Virus record (IMG/VR): IMGVR_UViG_3300047551_002370
Coordinates: 1-33,590 of that record
Strand: one strand, 5' to 3'
Origin: a virus
DNA: 33,590 nucleotides
Numbering within the stretch: the stretch's first letter is position 1; each line of letters opens with the position of its first letter. The position numbers and the translations under genes are program-made. This document shows positions 1-8,282 of the stretch, in pieces. Under the pieces are notes generated by a model. The model was not told the DNA's origin, made no database searches, and saw nothing but the letters and a program-made list of their open reading frames with translations.

Positions 1-412
1 CTCCAGGAGATGATTTGGAGTTAGATGTAGATGACTGCCTTCTTGCAGCATCATATGCTCCCTGTCCCATTGCATCTGGAAATGCACCGGTTGGTTTTCC
101 TAATTCTCCACCAGTTTTTCCAGGTTCTAATGCTGGTCTAGATGCAGGAGTAGGAGACTGTCTAATTACTTGTTGACCAGGAACTTCCTTTGATCCTTCA
201 GGTGCAGCAGAAGAAAGTCTTCTGGATGCTGGAGTTGGTCTTGGTGGTTTTACTCCAGTAGTTGCTCTTGGATTAGTTTTCTTTACTCCAGGAGATGATT
301 TGGAGTTAGATGTAGATGACTGCCTTCTTGCAGCATCATATGCTCCCTGTCCCATTGCATCTGGAAATGCACCGGTTGGTTTTCCTAATTCTCCACCAGT
401 TTTTCCAGGTTC
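1..412 (-). repeat. 285-bp in-frame tandem repeat (1-127 identical to 286-412)
   Basis: Bases 1-127 are identical to 286-412, an offset of 285 bp or exactly 95 codons. Identity breaks at 128/413, and the rest of the unit is similar but diverged (for example the PGQQVIRQ segment recurs). Perfect conservation of 127 bp next to diverged sequence suggests recent duplication or gene conversion inside the coding region. A further copy may lie beyond the window. Confidence 0.9.
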
Positions 413-667
413 CAATGCTTTCGTAGTTGGTGGATTGGAAGTTTGTCTAATTACTTGTTGTCCTGGAGCTTCTTTTGGTGCTTCTGGTGCTGAAGGAGAA
501 AGTCTTCTATTTGCAGGAAGTGGAGTTGGATCTGTAGCGATTCCTCTATTTCCTATGGGTTTTCTAAGATCATACGCAGTTTTATTATCTCTTTTCAATA
601 TTCTGAGTTGATCTGCTTGCTCTTCTTCAATATAAGATTCTTGCAAAAATTGACTAAAAGACTTCAT
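1..667 (-). CDS. Repeat-containing probable internal/virion protein, C-terminus beyond window
   Basis: The ATG is at 665-667 and the frame stays open for 222 codons to the window edge, so the C-terminus is missing. The protein starts MKSFSQFLQES, which fits the T4 capsid-targeting peptide (MKTYQEFIAEA in T4 internal proteins) and the prohead-protease site (L/I)-x-E before a small residue, with predicted cleavage after E10. The rest is Pro/Ser/Ala-rich, low in hydrophobic residues and built on a 95-residue tandem repeat. A late promoter 22 nt upstream and a preceding terminator make it an independent late gene. Role is inferred: packaged internal protein or other late virion protein. No catalytic motif is seen. 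Confidence 0.75.
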   Translation of the reverse strand, partial: MKSFSQFLQESYIEEEQADQLRILKRDNKTAYDLRKPIGNRGIATDPTPLPANRRLSPSAPEAPKEAPGQQVIRQTSNPPTTKALEPGKTGGELGKPTGAFPDAMGQGAYDAARRQSSTSNSKSSPGVKKTNPRATTGVKPPRPTPASRRLSSAAPEGSKEVPGQQVIRQSPTPASRPALEPGKTGGELGKPTGAFPDAMGQGAYDAARRQSSTSNSKSSPG

Positions 668-689
668 TTTTCTTTCTTACTTTTTTAGT

Positions 690-697
690 TATTTATA
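690..697 (-). promoter_or_regulatory. T4-type late promoter TATAAATA
   Basis: The minus strand reads TATAAATA, the exact T4 late consensus recognised by the gp55/gp33 sigma system. It lies 22 nt before the ATG at 667 and directly after the T-tract of the preceding terminator. Confidence 0.75.
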
Positions 698-702
698 AAA
701 AA

Positions 703-722
703 AGAGGGTATTGAGACCCTCT
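703..722 (-). terminator. Rho-independent terminator after the 341-aa gene
   Basis: A 7-bp stem (703-709 with 716-722, AGAGGGT/ACCCTCT), a 6-nt loop and a run of seven T on the minus strand. It is preceded by an AT-only perfect inverted repeat (732-744 with 747-759, 2-nt loop) over the stop codon of the upstream gene. The T-tract runs into the late promoter at 690-697. Confidence 0.85.
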
Positions 723-746
723 ATGATTATTAAATTTAAAATAATT

Positions 747-1772
747 TTATTTTAAATTTGATGGTGTTGGTTTTGCTTGAGTCTGAGCAGTTCTTGGTTT
801 TACTGTTTGACCTCTAAGATTGTGCTTTGCCTCATCTTTCATTTGCGATTCTCTTGTTGGAAAGTATCCAGACTCAAGAATACTTTCTTTCCACTCTTCA
901 CTCATGTTTGCCATAATGACTGCTGCTGCCTCTTCAGTTTCAGCATAACCTTCATCAATCAGATATCCTTGAACAATATCAAAAAGATCCAGATCCATAT
1001 TCAATCTGCGTTGTCTGATTTGTTGTTGAGCACTTGGTTTTGCTGCAACAACTGGAGCGGCAACAGATCCACCAGCCCCACCAACCTCTGTTCCTCTAAG
1101 AGCTCTACTGCGAATATCTGAAGATGCATTTCCAGTATTAATAGGAGCTCCTTGCCTAATTTGAGATCTACCGATCATATCAGTAATACTTGTATCTCTT
1201 TGTCTTGGTGCTGCTGGAGTTGCTGCTGGTGCAGTTGTAGCAGTAGTAGTTGGTTTTGCTACTCCTCCTGTTGGAGCAGCAGCGGGTCTTGCAGGTGCTT
1301 GTGCTACAGGTCTTGCTGGAGCAGCAGCAGGAGTTGCAACTCTTGGACCAACTACAGGAGAACCTTGAATTTGTCTTGCTCTTGCAAAAGCAGCATCACG
1401 AGCACCTGCAAAGCGAGATTGATATGGTGCATTGGCAGGTACTCTAAGTGCTCCAGGAGAAGAACTAGTTTGATAAGAAGTTCTATCTCTTCCGCTACCT
1501 CTCAGACCTCCCATACCACCTCCTGCAGGTCTATATGCTGGTGATGGTGCAGTCATTTGTCCAGTAGTTGCCCTTTGCCCCATTTCGTTCAGATATTCTT
1601 CATACATATCTTCCCAAGTATACTCACTCAGGTCATAACCTTCTTCTACGAGTGAATTTACCCACGCTTCAACTTCTTCCCAAACTTGCTCTTCTGTAAG
1701 TTCTTGTGGAGCATAAATTGCATTATATGCTTCCATCATATTGAAAGCATCAGTTCCCGTAATTCTAGACAT
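747..1772 (-). CDS. Conserved cyanophage late protein with MSEEWK module
   Basis: 341 aa. Residues 1-65 are acidic and helical, rich in Glu, Trp and Tyr (SRITGTDAFNMMEAYNAIY, then VWEEVEAWV). Residues about 65-240 are a Gly/Ala/Pro/Thr-rich low-complexity region. Residues about 260-300 form a helical module ending MANMSEEWKESILE that recurs in the protein at 32522-33590. I recognise this type from T4-like cyanophages but know no assigned function. A perfect late promoter 25 nt upstream and terminators on both sides indicate a single-gene late transcript. Virion or internal protein is the likely role; no enzyme motif is visible. Confidence 0.8.
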   Translation of the reverse strand: MSRITGTDAFNMMEAYNAIYAPQELTEEQVWEEVEAWVNSLVEEGYDLSEYTWEDMYEEYLNEMGQRATTGQMTAPSPAYRPAGGGMGGLRGSGRDRTSYQTSSSPGALRVPANAPYQSRFAGARDAAFARARQIQGSPVVGPRVATPAAAPARPVAQAPARPAAAPTGGVAKPTTTATTAPAATPAAPRQRDTSITDMIGRSQIRQGAPINTGNASSDIRSRALRGTEVGGAGGSVAAPVVAAKPSAQQQIRQRRLNMDLDLFDIVQGYLIDEGYAETEEAAAVIMANMSEEWKESILESGYFPTRESQMKDEAKHNLRGQTVKPRTAQTQAKPTPSNLK

Positions 1773-1796
1773 TGTTTCTTTATGTTTTTATAATTT

Positions 1797-1804
1797 TATT
1801 TATA
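1797..1804 (-). promoter_or_regulatory. T4-type late promoter TATAAATA
   Basis: Exact TATAAATA on the minus strand, 24 nt before the ATG at 1772, immediately after the T-tract of the terminator at 1811-1828. Confidence 0.75.
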
Positions 1805-1810
1805 AAAAAA

Positions 1811-1828
1811 GAGGGTCAGAAGACCCTC
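1811..1828 (-). terminator. Terminator of the primase-nrdA-nrdB operon
   Basis: 7-bp stem GAGGGTC/GACCCTC (1811-1817 with 1822-1828), tetraloop, then seven T on the minus strand. The stop codon of the 53-aa gene (1827-1829) overlaps the base of the stem. Confidence 0.88.
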
Positions 1829-1988
1829 AAACTACATCATTATTCCTTTTTCCCAACCATTCCTTTTCATAATCATAATCCCCAAACAGAAACTCATCTG
1901 CTTCTGCTGCTTGTTGGTATGCATTCAGGATTTCCTGTTCACACCATTCATCATAATTGGAATCCTGAGAAAGTATCTTTGGTAACAT
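1827..1988 (-). CDS. Small acidic protein downstream of NrdB, 53 aa
   Basis: This short frame begins with ATG at 1986-1988, inside the last codons of nrdB (38-nt overlap), and ends exactly at the terminator stem. A GGTGGG about 10 nt upstream could be its ribosome site. The protein is acidic and aromatic-rich (NYDEWCEQEILNAYQQAAEA, then a Tyr/Asp/Glu-rich tail) with no recognised domain. Its position as last gene of the nrd operon and its fit to the terminator argue that it is real. Function unknown. Confidence 0.6.
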   Translation of the reverse strand: MLPKILSQDSNYDEWCEQEILNAYQQAAEADEFLFGDYDYEKEWLGKRNNDVV

Positions 1989-3093
1989 CTTGTTTAATCC
2001 CACCTACTATATAGGATTCAACCTCAGTTTCCTGGGGAGCAACTTGAAGACCCTTAGAAGAAATCCAGTGCTCAGTCCAAGGAAGTGGGTTATTCTTGGC
2101 AGGAATATCATAAAGAGGTCTCAATCCAATTGCCTTCATTCTACGGTTTGCAATCCATTCAACATATTGCTGTAACAGTTTGTCATTCAGACCAATCATA
2201 GATCCGTCCTTGAACAGATACTCTGCCCAAAGTTTTTCTTGATTCACCGCATTCTCAAAGGTCTTGTAGACCCACTGCTCTTCTTCTTTGGCGATACGTG
2301 CCATCTCAGGATCATCACCCTCTTTCCATTTGTTCATAATGTTTTGAGTGATAACCAGATGCTGGTTCTCATCACGAGCAATCAGTGAGATGATTTTTGC
2401 ACTTCCTTCCATAAGTTTGAGTTCGCCAAACGCAAAACTGCAAGCGAAACTGACGTAAAAGCGAATACCTTCAAGAATATTAACGTTTGCAACTGCTCTG
2501 AACAATTTGCGCTTGAGTTCATACCTTGCCTCTTGTGCGTATGGTACTTGTTCCAAAGCGTGGACCCACTCACTAGAATTATCATAGCGATGAGCACTGT
2601 TAATAAAATCATTATATGCCTGAGTAACACTCACAGCACGTTCCATGATACGATCCTCCTTGAGAATTGTATCAAATACTTCTGATGGGTCAGAATAAAC
2701 GTTCTTGATGATATAAGTGTATGAACGGGAATGGATCATCTCCATAAACTCCCATACTTTCATACATGCTTCCAGTTCGGGAAGTGAACAGTAGGGCGCG
2801 AACGCCATACCAGGACCACGACCCTGAACTGAGTCCAGCATCACCTGATACTTGAGGTTGCTGGTGAAGATGTGTTTTTGCTCTGGGCGAAGAGATTGAT
2901 AATCTCCACGATCTTTTTGGAGGGAGACCTCTTCTGGTCTCCAGAAATACCCCAGTTGCTGTGTTGTTAGTTTATCGAAAATTGGATACTTGTAAGAATC
3001 GTATCTCTGTATTCCTAATGGTTGTCCAAAAAACATTGGTTGCTTTTTGGTATCTACTTCTTGAGAATTAAAAACAGTCATTGATTCGACCAT
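1951..3093 (-). CDS. nrdB: Ribonucleotide reductase class Ia small (beta) subunit
   Basis: 380 aa. It carries the di-iron/tyrosyl-radical cofactor that starts ribonucleotide reduction by NrdA, supplying dNTPs for phage replication. Ligands align with E. coli NrdB: D87 (LDSVQGR), E118 and H121 (EMIHSRSY), radical Tyr125, the Glu in NILEGIRFY, and Glu and His in ARDENQH. The C-terminal tail (FSGFQL) is the NrdA-docking peptide. I chose ATG 3093 (MVES) because GGAGG lies just upstream; a longer reading from 3135 would overlap nrdA and has no ribosome site. It starts 22 nt after the nrdA stop. Confidence 0.97.
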   Translation of the reverse strand: MVESMTVFNSQEVDTKKQPMFFGQPLGIQRYDSYKYPIFDKLTTQQLGYFWRPEEVSLQKDRGDYQSLRPEQKHIFTSNLKYQVMLDSVQGRGPGMAFAPYCSLPELEACMKVWEFMEMIHSRSYTYIIKNVYSDPSEVFDTILKEDRIMERAVSVTQAYNDFINSAHRYDNSSEWVHALEQVPYAQEARYELKRKLFRAVANVNILEGIRFYVSFACSFAFGELKLMEGSAKIISLIARDENQHLVITQNIMNKWKEGDDPEMARIAKEEEQWVYKTFENAVNQEKLWAEYLFKDGSMIGLNDKLLQQYVEWIANRRMKAIGLRPLYDIPAKNNPLPWTEHWISSKGLQVAPQETEVESYIVGGIKQDVTKDTFSGFQL

Positions 3094-3115
3094 TTTTTTA
3101 TCCTCCAAACCTGTT

Positions 3116-5413
3116 TTAAATCTTACAAGACTCACAATCTTCCTCCTCCGTTTCTAGAATATCGGAAATTAAATTTTCTAATGTTTGACGTGTTTCCTCA
3201 ACTTCGTCAGTTTTGGCGTCATAAGTATTTTGATAGTAACTGTTTTTCCAACCGTACTTATATGTAGTCAAAAGGTCCTGTGCCATTACTGAAGTAGGAA
3301 CTTCATTGTCGGCATAATTTTCTGGATTATAACTCCAGTTACCAGAGATTGCCTGATCAAAAAACTTCTGCATTACCGCAACAATATGAATATACCCACG
3401 ATTGCTAGGCATATCCCACAAAAGCGTGTAATTGTTCTTAAGTGTTTGATACTGGGGAACAATCTGCTTAAGTGGTCCTTTCTTCGATTTCTTAATGGAC
3501 AAGTATCCGCGAGGTGGTTCAATTCCATTTGTTGCATTTGACACCACGGAACTGCTCTCCGATGGCATCTGTGCGGACAATGTTGAGTTCCGTACACCAT
3601 ATTGCTTGACTTGTTCCCTAAGACTATCCCAATCATATTTCAGTTCATTAGGGACGATTTCATCAACGTCCTTCTTGTATGTATCAATCGGTAAAATACC
3701 CTGAGAATACTTAGTGCGATGAGAATATTCACAAGCACCCTTTTCTTTTGCAAGATTTACGGTCGATTGAATCAGATAATATTGAAATGCCTCAGTCAGA
3801 TCGTGTACCAGTTTCCAAGCACCAGGATCATCATAGTGCTCACCGTGCTTGGCAAGATAGTGTGCAAGACCAATAAATCCTATACCCAGAGAACGACGTG
3901 CTCTGGTGGCGATTTCTGCTGCTCTAACGGGGTATCCTTGGAAATCAATAAGTTCATCCAAAGAGCGCACAGAAAGATCACAGAGTACTTCAAGGTCTTC
4001 AAGGTCACGGATTTTTCCGACATTAATTGCACTAAGAATGCAGAGAGCGATTTCACCATCAGTATCATCAATATGTTGAAGTGGTTTGGTAGGAAGAGTA
4101 ATTTCCTGACACAAATTGCTCATCTCAACTTTATCTAAGAAAGATGAGTGAGAATTACAGTGGTCAATATTCATAATGTAAATGCGACCAGTTTCAGCAC
4201 GTTCTTTTAGAAGATCCAGAAAGAGTTCTTGAGCACCGATAGTTTTTCTTGGAATAGATGTATCTCGTTCATAAGATACATATAACTCGTCAAATCGATC
4301 AGTGCCAAAAGCATCATACAAACCAGGAACGTCGTGTGGAGAGAAGAGTGAGACTTCTCCGTTTTGAATGAATCGTTCATAGAAGAGTTTGGAGATTTGG
4401 ATACTATAGTCTAACTTACGAACACGATTATCTTCGGTTCCCTTGTTATTTTTTAATACTAGGATATCTTCTATTTCTTGGTGCCAGATTGGGAAGTGGA
4501 CAGTTGCTGATCCACCACGAATGCCATTTTGAGTGCAGCATCGGACAGTTGCTTCAAACTTTTTGAGGAATGGAACAACACCTGTGTGCTGAACTTCTCC
4601 GCCTCTGATTTTACTGTTGATGCCACGGATGCGACCTGCGTTGATACCGATTCCCGCCCTTTGTGCAACGTATCTGCCAATAGCCATATCACTAGTAAAG
4701 ATACTATCGAGGGTGTCATCAACATCAACCAAAACACAACTAGCGTATTGTCTAAGTGGAGTTCGCACTCCTGCCATGATGGGGGTCGGAATGTTGATTT
4801 TGTGTTTGGAGATTGCATCGTAGTACCTCTTAACGTAGTCTAAACGTGTTTCCTTAGGATACTTGGAGAAGATAGTTGCCGCAATCAAAAGGTACATAAA
4901 CTGTGGCGTTTCATAAAGTGCTCCAGTGCTTCTGTCTTGCACAAGGTACTTATCAACGACCTGACGTAGACCTGCATAAGTGAACAGATAGTCACGACTA
5001 TGATCAATAAACGACTGAAGTTTATCAAACTCTTCATCGGTATAAAGATCAAGAATTTCTGAGTCATAAACACCTCTAACAACACAACGATCTACATGCT
5101 GTTTTACTGTGGGACACTCATGCATTCTTCCAAACAATTGCTTACGGAGGGCAAACAACAGTAGGCGAGCAGCAACAAACTGATAGTTGGGGTGATCAAG
5201 ATCAATCAGGTCAGATGCAGATCTAATCAAGATTTCCTGAATCTCTGCAGTTGTAATCCCATCATAAAACTGAATACCAGATTGCATTTCAACTTGACTG
5301 GCGGATACTCCAGCAAGATCTTTACATGCTTCTTCCACCATAACATGGAGTTTATTCAAATCAAGTGATTCAGTTTTTCCATTTCTCTTAACGACTTTTG
5401 TACCGTTGCTCAT
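3116..5413 (-). CDS. nrdA: Ribonucleotide reductase class Ia large (alpha) subunit
   Basis: 765 aa. Reduces ribonucleoside diphosphates to deoxy forms together with NrdB. Visible: an N-terminal ATP-cone (VVKRNGKTESLD) for allosteric control, the active-site Cys in YASCVLVD, the N-x-C-x-E triad in SNLCQE, the partner Cys in ALCILSAINVG, the radical-path Tyr pair in SYYQNT, and the C-terminal shuttle cysteines CESCKI. Start ATG 5413 overlaps the primase stop as ATGA, with GGAAG upstream. The upstream TTG at 5425 is less likely. The gene looks less AT-rich than the neighbouring small genes, as expected for a host-related, highly expressed enzyme. Confidence 0.97.
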   Translation of the reverse strand: MSNGTKVVKRNGKTESLDLNKLHVMVEEACKDLAGVSASQVEMQSGIQFYDGITTAEIQEILIRSASDLIDLDHPNYQFVAARLLLFALRKQLFGRMHECPTVKQHVDRCVVRGVYDSEILDLYTDEEFDKLQSFIDHSRDYLFTYAGLRQVVDKYLVQDRSTGALYETPQFMYLLIAATIFSKYPKETRLDYVKRYYDAISKHKINIPTPIMAGVRTPLRQYASCVLVDVDDTLDSIFTSDMAIGRYVAQRAGIGINAGRIRGINSKIRGGEVQHTGVVPFLKKFEATVRCCTQNGIRGGSATVHFPIWHQEIEDILVLKNNKGTEDNRVRKLDYSIQISKLFYERFIQNGEVSLFSPHDVPGLYDAFGTDRFDELYVSYERDTSIPRKTIGAQELFLDLLKERAETGRIYIMNIDHCNSHSSFLDKVEMSNLCQEITLPTKPLQHIDDTDGEIALCILSAINVGKIRDLEDLEVLCDLSVRSLDELIDFQGYPVRAAEIATRARRSLGIGFIGLAHYLAKHGEHYDDPGAWKLVHDLTEAFQYYLIQSTVNLAKEKGACEYSHRTKYSQGILPIDTYKKDVDEIVPNELKYDWDSLREQVKQYGVRNSTLSAQMPSESSSVVSNATNGIEPPRGYLSIKKSKKGPLKQIVPQYQTLKNNYTLLWDMPSNRGYIHIVAVMQKFFDQAISGNWSYNPENYADNEVPTSVMAQDLLTTYKYGWKNSYYQNTYDAKTDEVEETRQTLENLISDILETEEEDCESCKI

Positions 5414-6381
5414 ATTTTCTTCCAATTGTTAAATTTAATTTTTGCTTCTAAACCTGAGTAGGTATTTGATTCTAACACATCCATAATATTAAGTCCAGCT
5501 AGTACCATATCATTGATGTCTTTTTGTTCAATAGATGTTGGCCAAATAATTACTTTCTCTCCTCTATGGATGGTTTTTGATATTCGGTTGACGATTTCTC
5601 GGTTGCGAGGTTCATTATCAAAAACATAAATATAATCGCTCCAACCAAACGACCCAATATCAACGTCGGACCCACACATAGCAACAGAATTTTGAACAAA
5701 CGTGGAATCGAAGGGTCCTTCAACAATGTAAATGGGTTTTGAAGAATCGACTTGATCAAGACCATAGATTTTTGGGAAATCATTATAAAGCATCACAGTG
5801 ATATATTTAACAGAGTTTGGAACTAGTGCTCTTCCTTGAAAACCGATTAAATTTTTTTCACTATTATACATTGGTATAATAATGCGACTTTCATCTTTAT
5901 CTACAGTGTCAAAAGTAACTTTTTGAGTATTTGTCCATGTTTTAAAGTTGTTAGCAAAATAAAACTTTTCTGGATTCAGTTTTCTCTTTTCCAAATATTC
6001 TTTAGCAATAGGAACTTCCGATGCTTTAGGTAAATCAAGTTTCTTTTTAAATACTGGTTTAATAAATTCAAACTTTGGTTGTTCTACAACAAAATTTTTA
6101 CCAGTATGTCCTTCTTTAAACTTTTCCATTGTATATTGTTTATGCAATACAATATCAAGTTCTTTAAGAAAATTGTTGAATGACATATTAATGCCACAGT
6201 TGTGGCACTTAAAGTTAGTATTATTTTTAACTGAATAAATATATCCCCTTGCTTTATTTTTATTCTTCTGAGAGTCTCCACAAATAGGGCAGCGAAAGTT
6301 GTAGAGATCCGACTTGACCCTCTTAAATTTTTGCAAGCGTGATGAAACAAGTCCAATGTACTTGGAGTCAACAAAATCCAT
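5410..6381 (-). CDS. 61: DNA primase, T4 gp61-like
   Basis: 323 aa. Synthesises RNA primers for lagging-strand replication in complex with the gp41 helicase. The N-terminal zinc-binding domain has CPIC (31-34) and CHNC (59-62). A Toprim core follows: the Glu motif in IYIVEGPFDS (about residue 215) and the acidic Asp motif in IYVFDNEP. Length is close to T4 gp61 (342 aa). The stop overlaps the nrdA start (ATGA), so primase and reductase are translationally coupled. Its gp41 partner lies far upstream in another operon. Confidence 0.95.
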   Translation of the reverse strand: MDFVDSKYIGLVSSRLQKFKRVKSDLYNFRCPICGDSQKNKNKARGYIYSVKNNTNFKCHNCGINMSFNNFLKELDIVLHKQYTMEKFKEGHTGKNFVVEQPKFEFIKPVFKKKLDLPKASEVPIAKEYLEKRKLNPEKFYFANNFKTWTNTQKVTFDTVDKDESRIIIPMYNSEKNLIGFQGRALVPNSVKYITVMLYNDFPKIYGLDQVDSSKPIYIVEGPFDSTFVQNSVAMCGSDVDIGSFGWSDYIYVFDNEPRNREIVNRISKTIHRGEKVIIWPTSIEQKDINDMVLAGLNIMDVLESNTYSGLEAKIKFNNWKKI

Positions 6382-6393
6382 TACGAAGAAATT

Positions 6394-6750
6394 TTACCTG
6401 ATGCGCTCTACTGTAACTGGTTTTGATTGGTTTGTCAAGAGTTTAGGTCCAAAAGCGTTTATGATTCCGATTAATGTCATAATTACAGCAAGTACTGCTC
6501 CTGCTTGCCATCTAAATTTATATAAACCATCTACCTTTATTTCTATATCATCAACTTTTTTACAAAGTTCTCCATCATCTTTTTTACACTGCTCTAAACG
6601 TTCATCATGAACTGCAAGCATTTTGCAGATATTTTGATTGGTTTCACTTAATGTTTGTATTGCTGTATCAACTTTCTCAATGATTTGCTCATGAGCCTTA
6701 AATCTTTCTTGAAGTACGGCTAATTGAACCTTTGAGTCGTTGCTAAACAT
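6394..6750 (-). CDS. Coiled-coil protein with one C-terminal membrane helix
   Basis: 118 aa. Residues about 1-75 are heptad-patterned charged helix (QERFKAHEQIIEKVDTAI, KKVDDIEIKVDGLYKF). Residues about 80-105 (AGAVLAVIMTLIGIINAFG) form a single membrane segment, followed by a short basic tail. The layout resembles XhlA-type phage membrane proteins associated with lysis or cell-surface attachment, but that is only a shape similarity. AGGA lies upstream of the ATG. It lies 12 nt upstream of the primase gene. Confidence 0.75.
   Translation of the reverse strand: MFSNDSKVQLAVLQERFKAHEQIIEKVDTAIQTLSETNQNICKMLAVHDERLEQCKKDDGELCKKVDDIEIKVDGLYKFRWQAGAVLAVIMTLIGIINAFGPKLLTNQSKPVTVERIR
6410..6438 (-). 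promoter_or_regulatory. Possible sigma70-like promoter for primase-nrdA-nrdB
   Basis: TTGACA at 6438-6433, a 17-bp spacer, then TACAGT at 6415-6410 (4 of 6 matches to TATAAT). It sits in the 3' end of the coiled-coil gene, about 30 nt before the primase start. It would let this early operon be expressed separately from the late genes upstream. The -10 is weak. Confidence 0.4.
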
Positions 6751-6760
6751 TTTAGAATTC

Positions 6761-6991
6761 CTATTTTCGTTTTTTATCCTTTATTAATGCTGACTTGTAT
6801 GGTGGAGGAAGTCTTCTTGCTATTTTACTTCTTCCATCAAATAATTTTTTATCATAACCTGCAGTTGGACCAGGATCAAATCCTTGAGCACTGCCACCAA
6901 ATCCAGACTTTCCTACAGTACTTGCAGTTGTCATTACCATTTCTTCACGAATATTTCTAATAATTGAAATTAATTTATCTACTTTATCCAT
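6761..6991 (-). CDS. Small basic conserved phage protein, 76 aa
   Basis: I start it at ATG 6991, which overlaps the preceding stop as TAATG; a TTG at 7018 would overlap by 28 nt. The first 20 residues form an amphipathic helix (MDKVDKLISIIRNIREEM). The middle is Gly/Ser-rich with FDPGPTAGYD, and the end is strongly basic (IKDKKRK). No domain recognised. Its place between the structural protein and the membrane protein suggests a late role. Confidence 0.65.
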   Translation of the reverse strand: MDKVDKLISIIRNIREEMVMTTASTVGKSGFGGSAQGFDPGPTAGYDKKLFDGRSKIARRLPPPYKSALIKDKKRK

Positions 6992-7371
6992 TAAATTGTT
7001 TGCAATAATGTGAGACAATCTTTATCTTCTTGAATAGTATTAATAGTAGTAACTGGATACTCTGGTAAGCGATTCAAAAAAATTAAAAAACTTTTAAGAA
7101 CAGACCAATGAGACTGATCCAAATTATAAAACAATAATGGAACAGCAGCATCATTGAAGACATTAAACAAAACTATTAAATGATTTAAAATTAGATGGAC
7201 TTTTAAATCTTCAATATTTTTAGTATTTTTATAACGATTTAAAAGTCTTTTTACGTATTTAAATCTTTTCAAATCATTATCAAAATCCTCTTTCGTTAAA
7301 GATTGAGGATTATCATAAAATTTAATTGCAAATAGTAAATAATTATCTTTATTCAGTTCTTCAAATCTCAT
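6991..7371 (-). CDS. Conserved hypothetical helical protein, 126 aa
   Basis: An all-helical looking protein with alternating charged and hydrophobic stretches (FDNDLKRFKYVKRLLNRY; HLILNHLIVLFNVF; SVLKSFLIFLNRLPEYP). I recognise the pattern as a conserved T4-like cyanophage protein but know no function. It begins 9 nt after the structural gene stop and overlaps the next gene by one base (TAATG), so it is co-transcribed from the late promoter at 8271-8278. No transmembrane segment or catalytic motif is convincing. Confidence 0.72.
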   Translation of the reverse strand: MRFEELNKDNYLLFAIKFYDNPQSLTKEDFDNDLKRFKYVKRLLNRYKNTKNIEDLKVHLILNHLIVLFNVFNDAAVPLLFYNLDQSHWSVLKSFLIFLNRLPEYPVTTINTIQEDKDCLTLLQTI

Positions 7372-7380
7372 ACCATATTA

Positions 7381-8238
7381 TCATGCATAAGTCAATCTTG
7401 CAGCATCAGAGGTTGCAGTTGCTCCACCATCAGCAGTGATGTTAACGCGATAGTAGAAACCATTAGGTCTATTAGCAGTAACTGATGTAGATGCGATTCC
7501 AACAGTTGCTGTAGTAACATTACTGTAGATAGCATTGTTAGAAAGATCGGTATATGCTGCACCAACACTAGATGCATACTGCCACTGGTAAGAAAGATTC
7601 GCTGTAGGAGTTGCAGAGGCAACCACAGTAAATGTGGTATTTGATGTTGTAGAAATACCAGTTCTATTAGATGGTTGAGTTGTAATAGAAATTAAACGAT
7701 CAGGATATTCTGCATCATCGGCAGCATCACCATAAGAAGTTCCAACAGCAGCAGTTCCTGAAGTAATTCCAGAGAACGCTACAAGAACTTCACTTTTAAC
7801 ACGATAATTACCATGCATGTCAATATAAGTATGAACACCAACCCATCCAGCATGTGCTACTTTTTGCTTAGTGTTGACTGCAGATTGTGCCTCATATACA
7901 TCAACACCAACAACAGAATTAATAGTTCCTACACCAACTGGAGATTCTGCATAATTTGAATCATGAAGTACATACTTTGGTTTTTGTGACATTGTATATG
8001 CAACACCAGAAATTGGAGCACCACTTAAGAATTGAGTTGATGCAATTGAAATTGCTGTATTGGAAGTAATTGCTGAAATTATTGCTTCACCATAGGTAAC
8101 ACCGACACCAATGCTAATTACAGATCCTACGGTGGCATTAGTGAAACTTGTTCCAGAACCAGTAACTGTTTTGTTTGCATAATCAACAGTTACTGTTCCA
8201 GGAGAGTAAATACTATCTGCTGTTCCCCAGAGTGCCAT
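7381..8238 (-). CDS. Virion structural protein with C-terminal Ig-like domain
   Basis: 285 aa, rich in Ala, Thr, Ser, Val and Gly, nearly free of charge clusters, with beta-strand patterning throughout, as in phage exterior proteins. Residues about 1-80 are a beta-rich N-domain (MALWGTADSIYSPGTVTVDY); the middle has HAGWVGVHTYIDMHGNYRVK. Residues about 183-285 have Ig-like features: LISITTQPSNRTGISTTSN opening, the LSYQWQYAS core Trp strand, and FYYRVNITADGG closing strands. Ig-like domains of this kind decorate phage capsids and tails. AAAGG precedes the ATG and an exact late promoter lies 32 nt upstream. Confidence 0.85.
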   Translation of the reverse strand: MALWGTADSIYSPGTVTVDYANKTVTGSGTSFTNATVGSVISIGVGVTYGEAIISAITSNTAISIASTQFLSGAPISGVAYTMSQKPKYVLHDSNYAESPVGVGTINSVVGVDVYEAQSAVNTKQKVAHAGWVGVHTYIDMHGNYRVKSEVLVAFSGITSGTAAVGTSYGDAADDAEYPDRLISITTQPSNRTGISTTSNTTFTVVASATPTANLSYQWQYASSVGAAYTDLSNNAIYSNVTTATVGIASTSVTANRPNGFYYRVNITADGGATATSDAARLTYA

Positions 8239-8270
8239 TCTTTTTACCTTTAAAGTTCTTTATATAATGA

Positions 8271-8278
8271 TATTTATA
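8271..8278 (-). promoter_or_regulatory. T4-type late promoter TATAAATA
   Basis: Exact late consensus on the minus strand, 32 nt before the structural-protein ATG and fused to the T-tract of the upstream terminator. Confidence 0.8.
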
Positions 8279-8282
8279 AAAA

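Noticed and set aside
300-611. Plus-strand reading frames (for example 300-611, 1152-1544, 31856-32575)
   Set aside because: They are antisense to well-supported minus-strand genes, lack ribosome sites and have skewed compositions.
3093-3135. Longer NrdB start at 3135
   Set aside because: It overlaps nrdA, lacks a ribosome site, and GGAGG points to ATG 3093.
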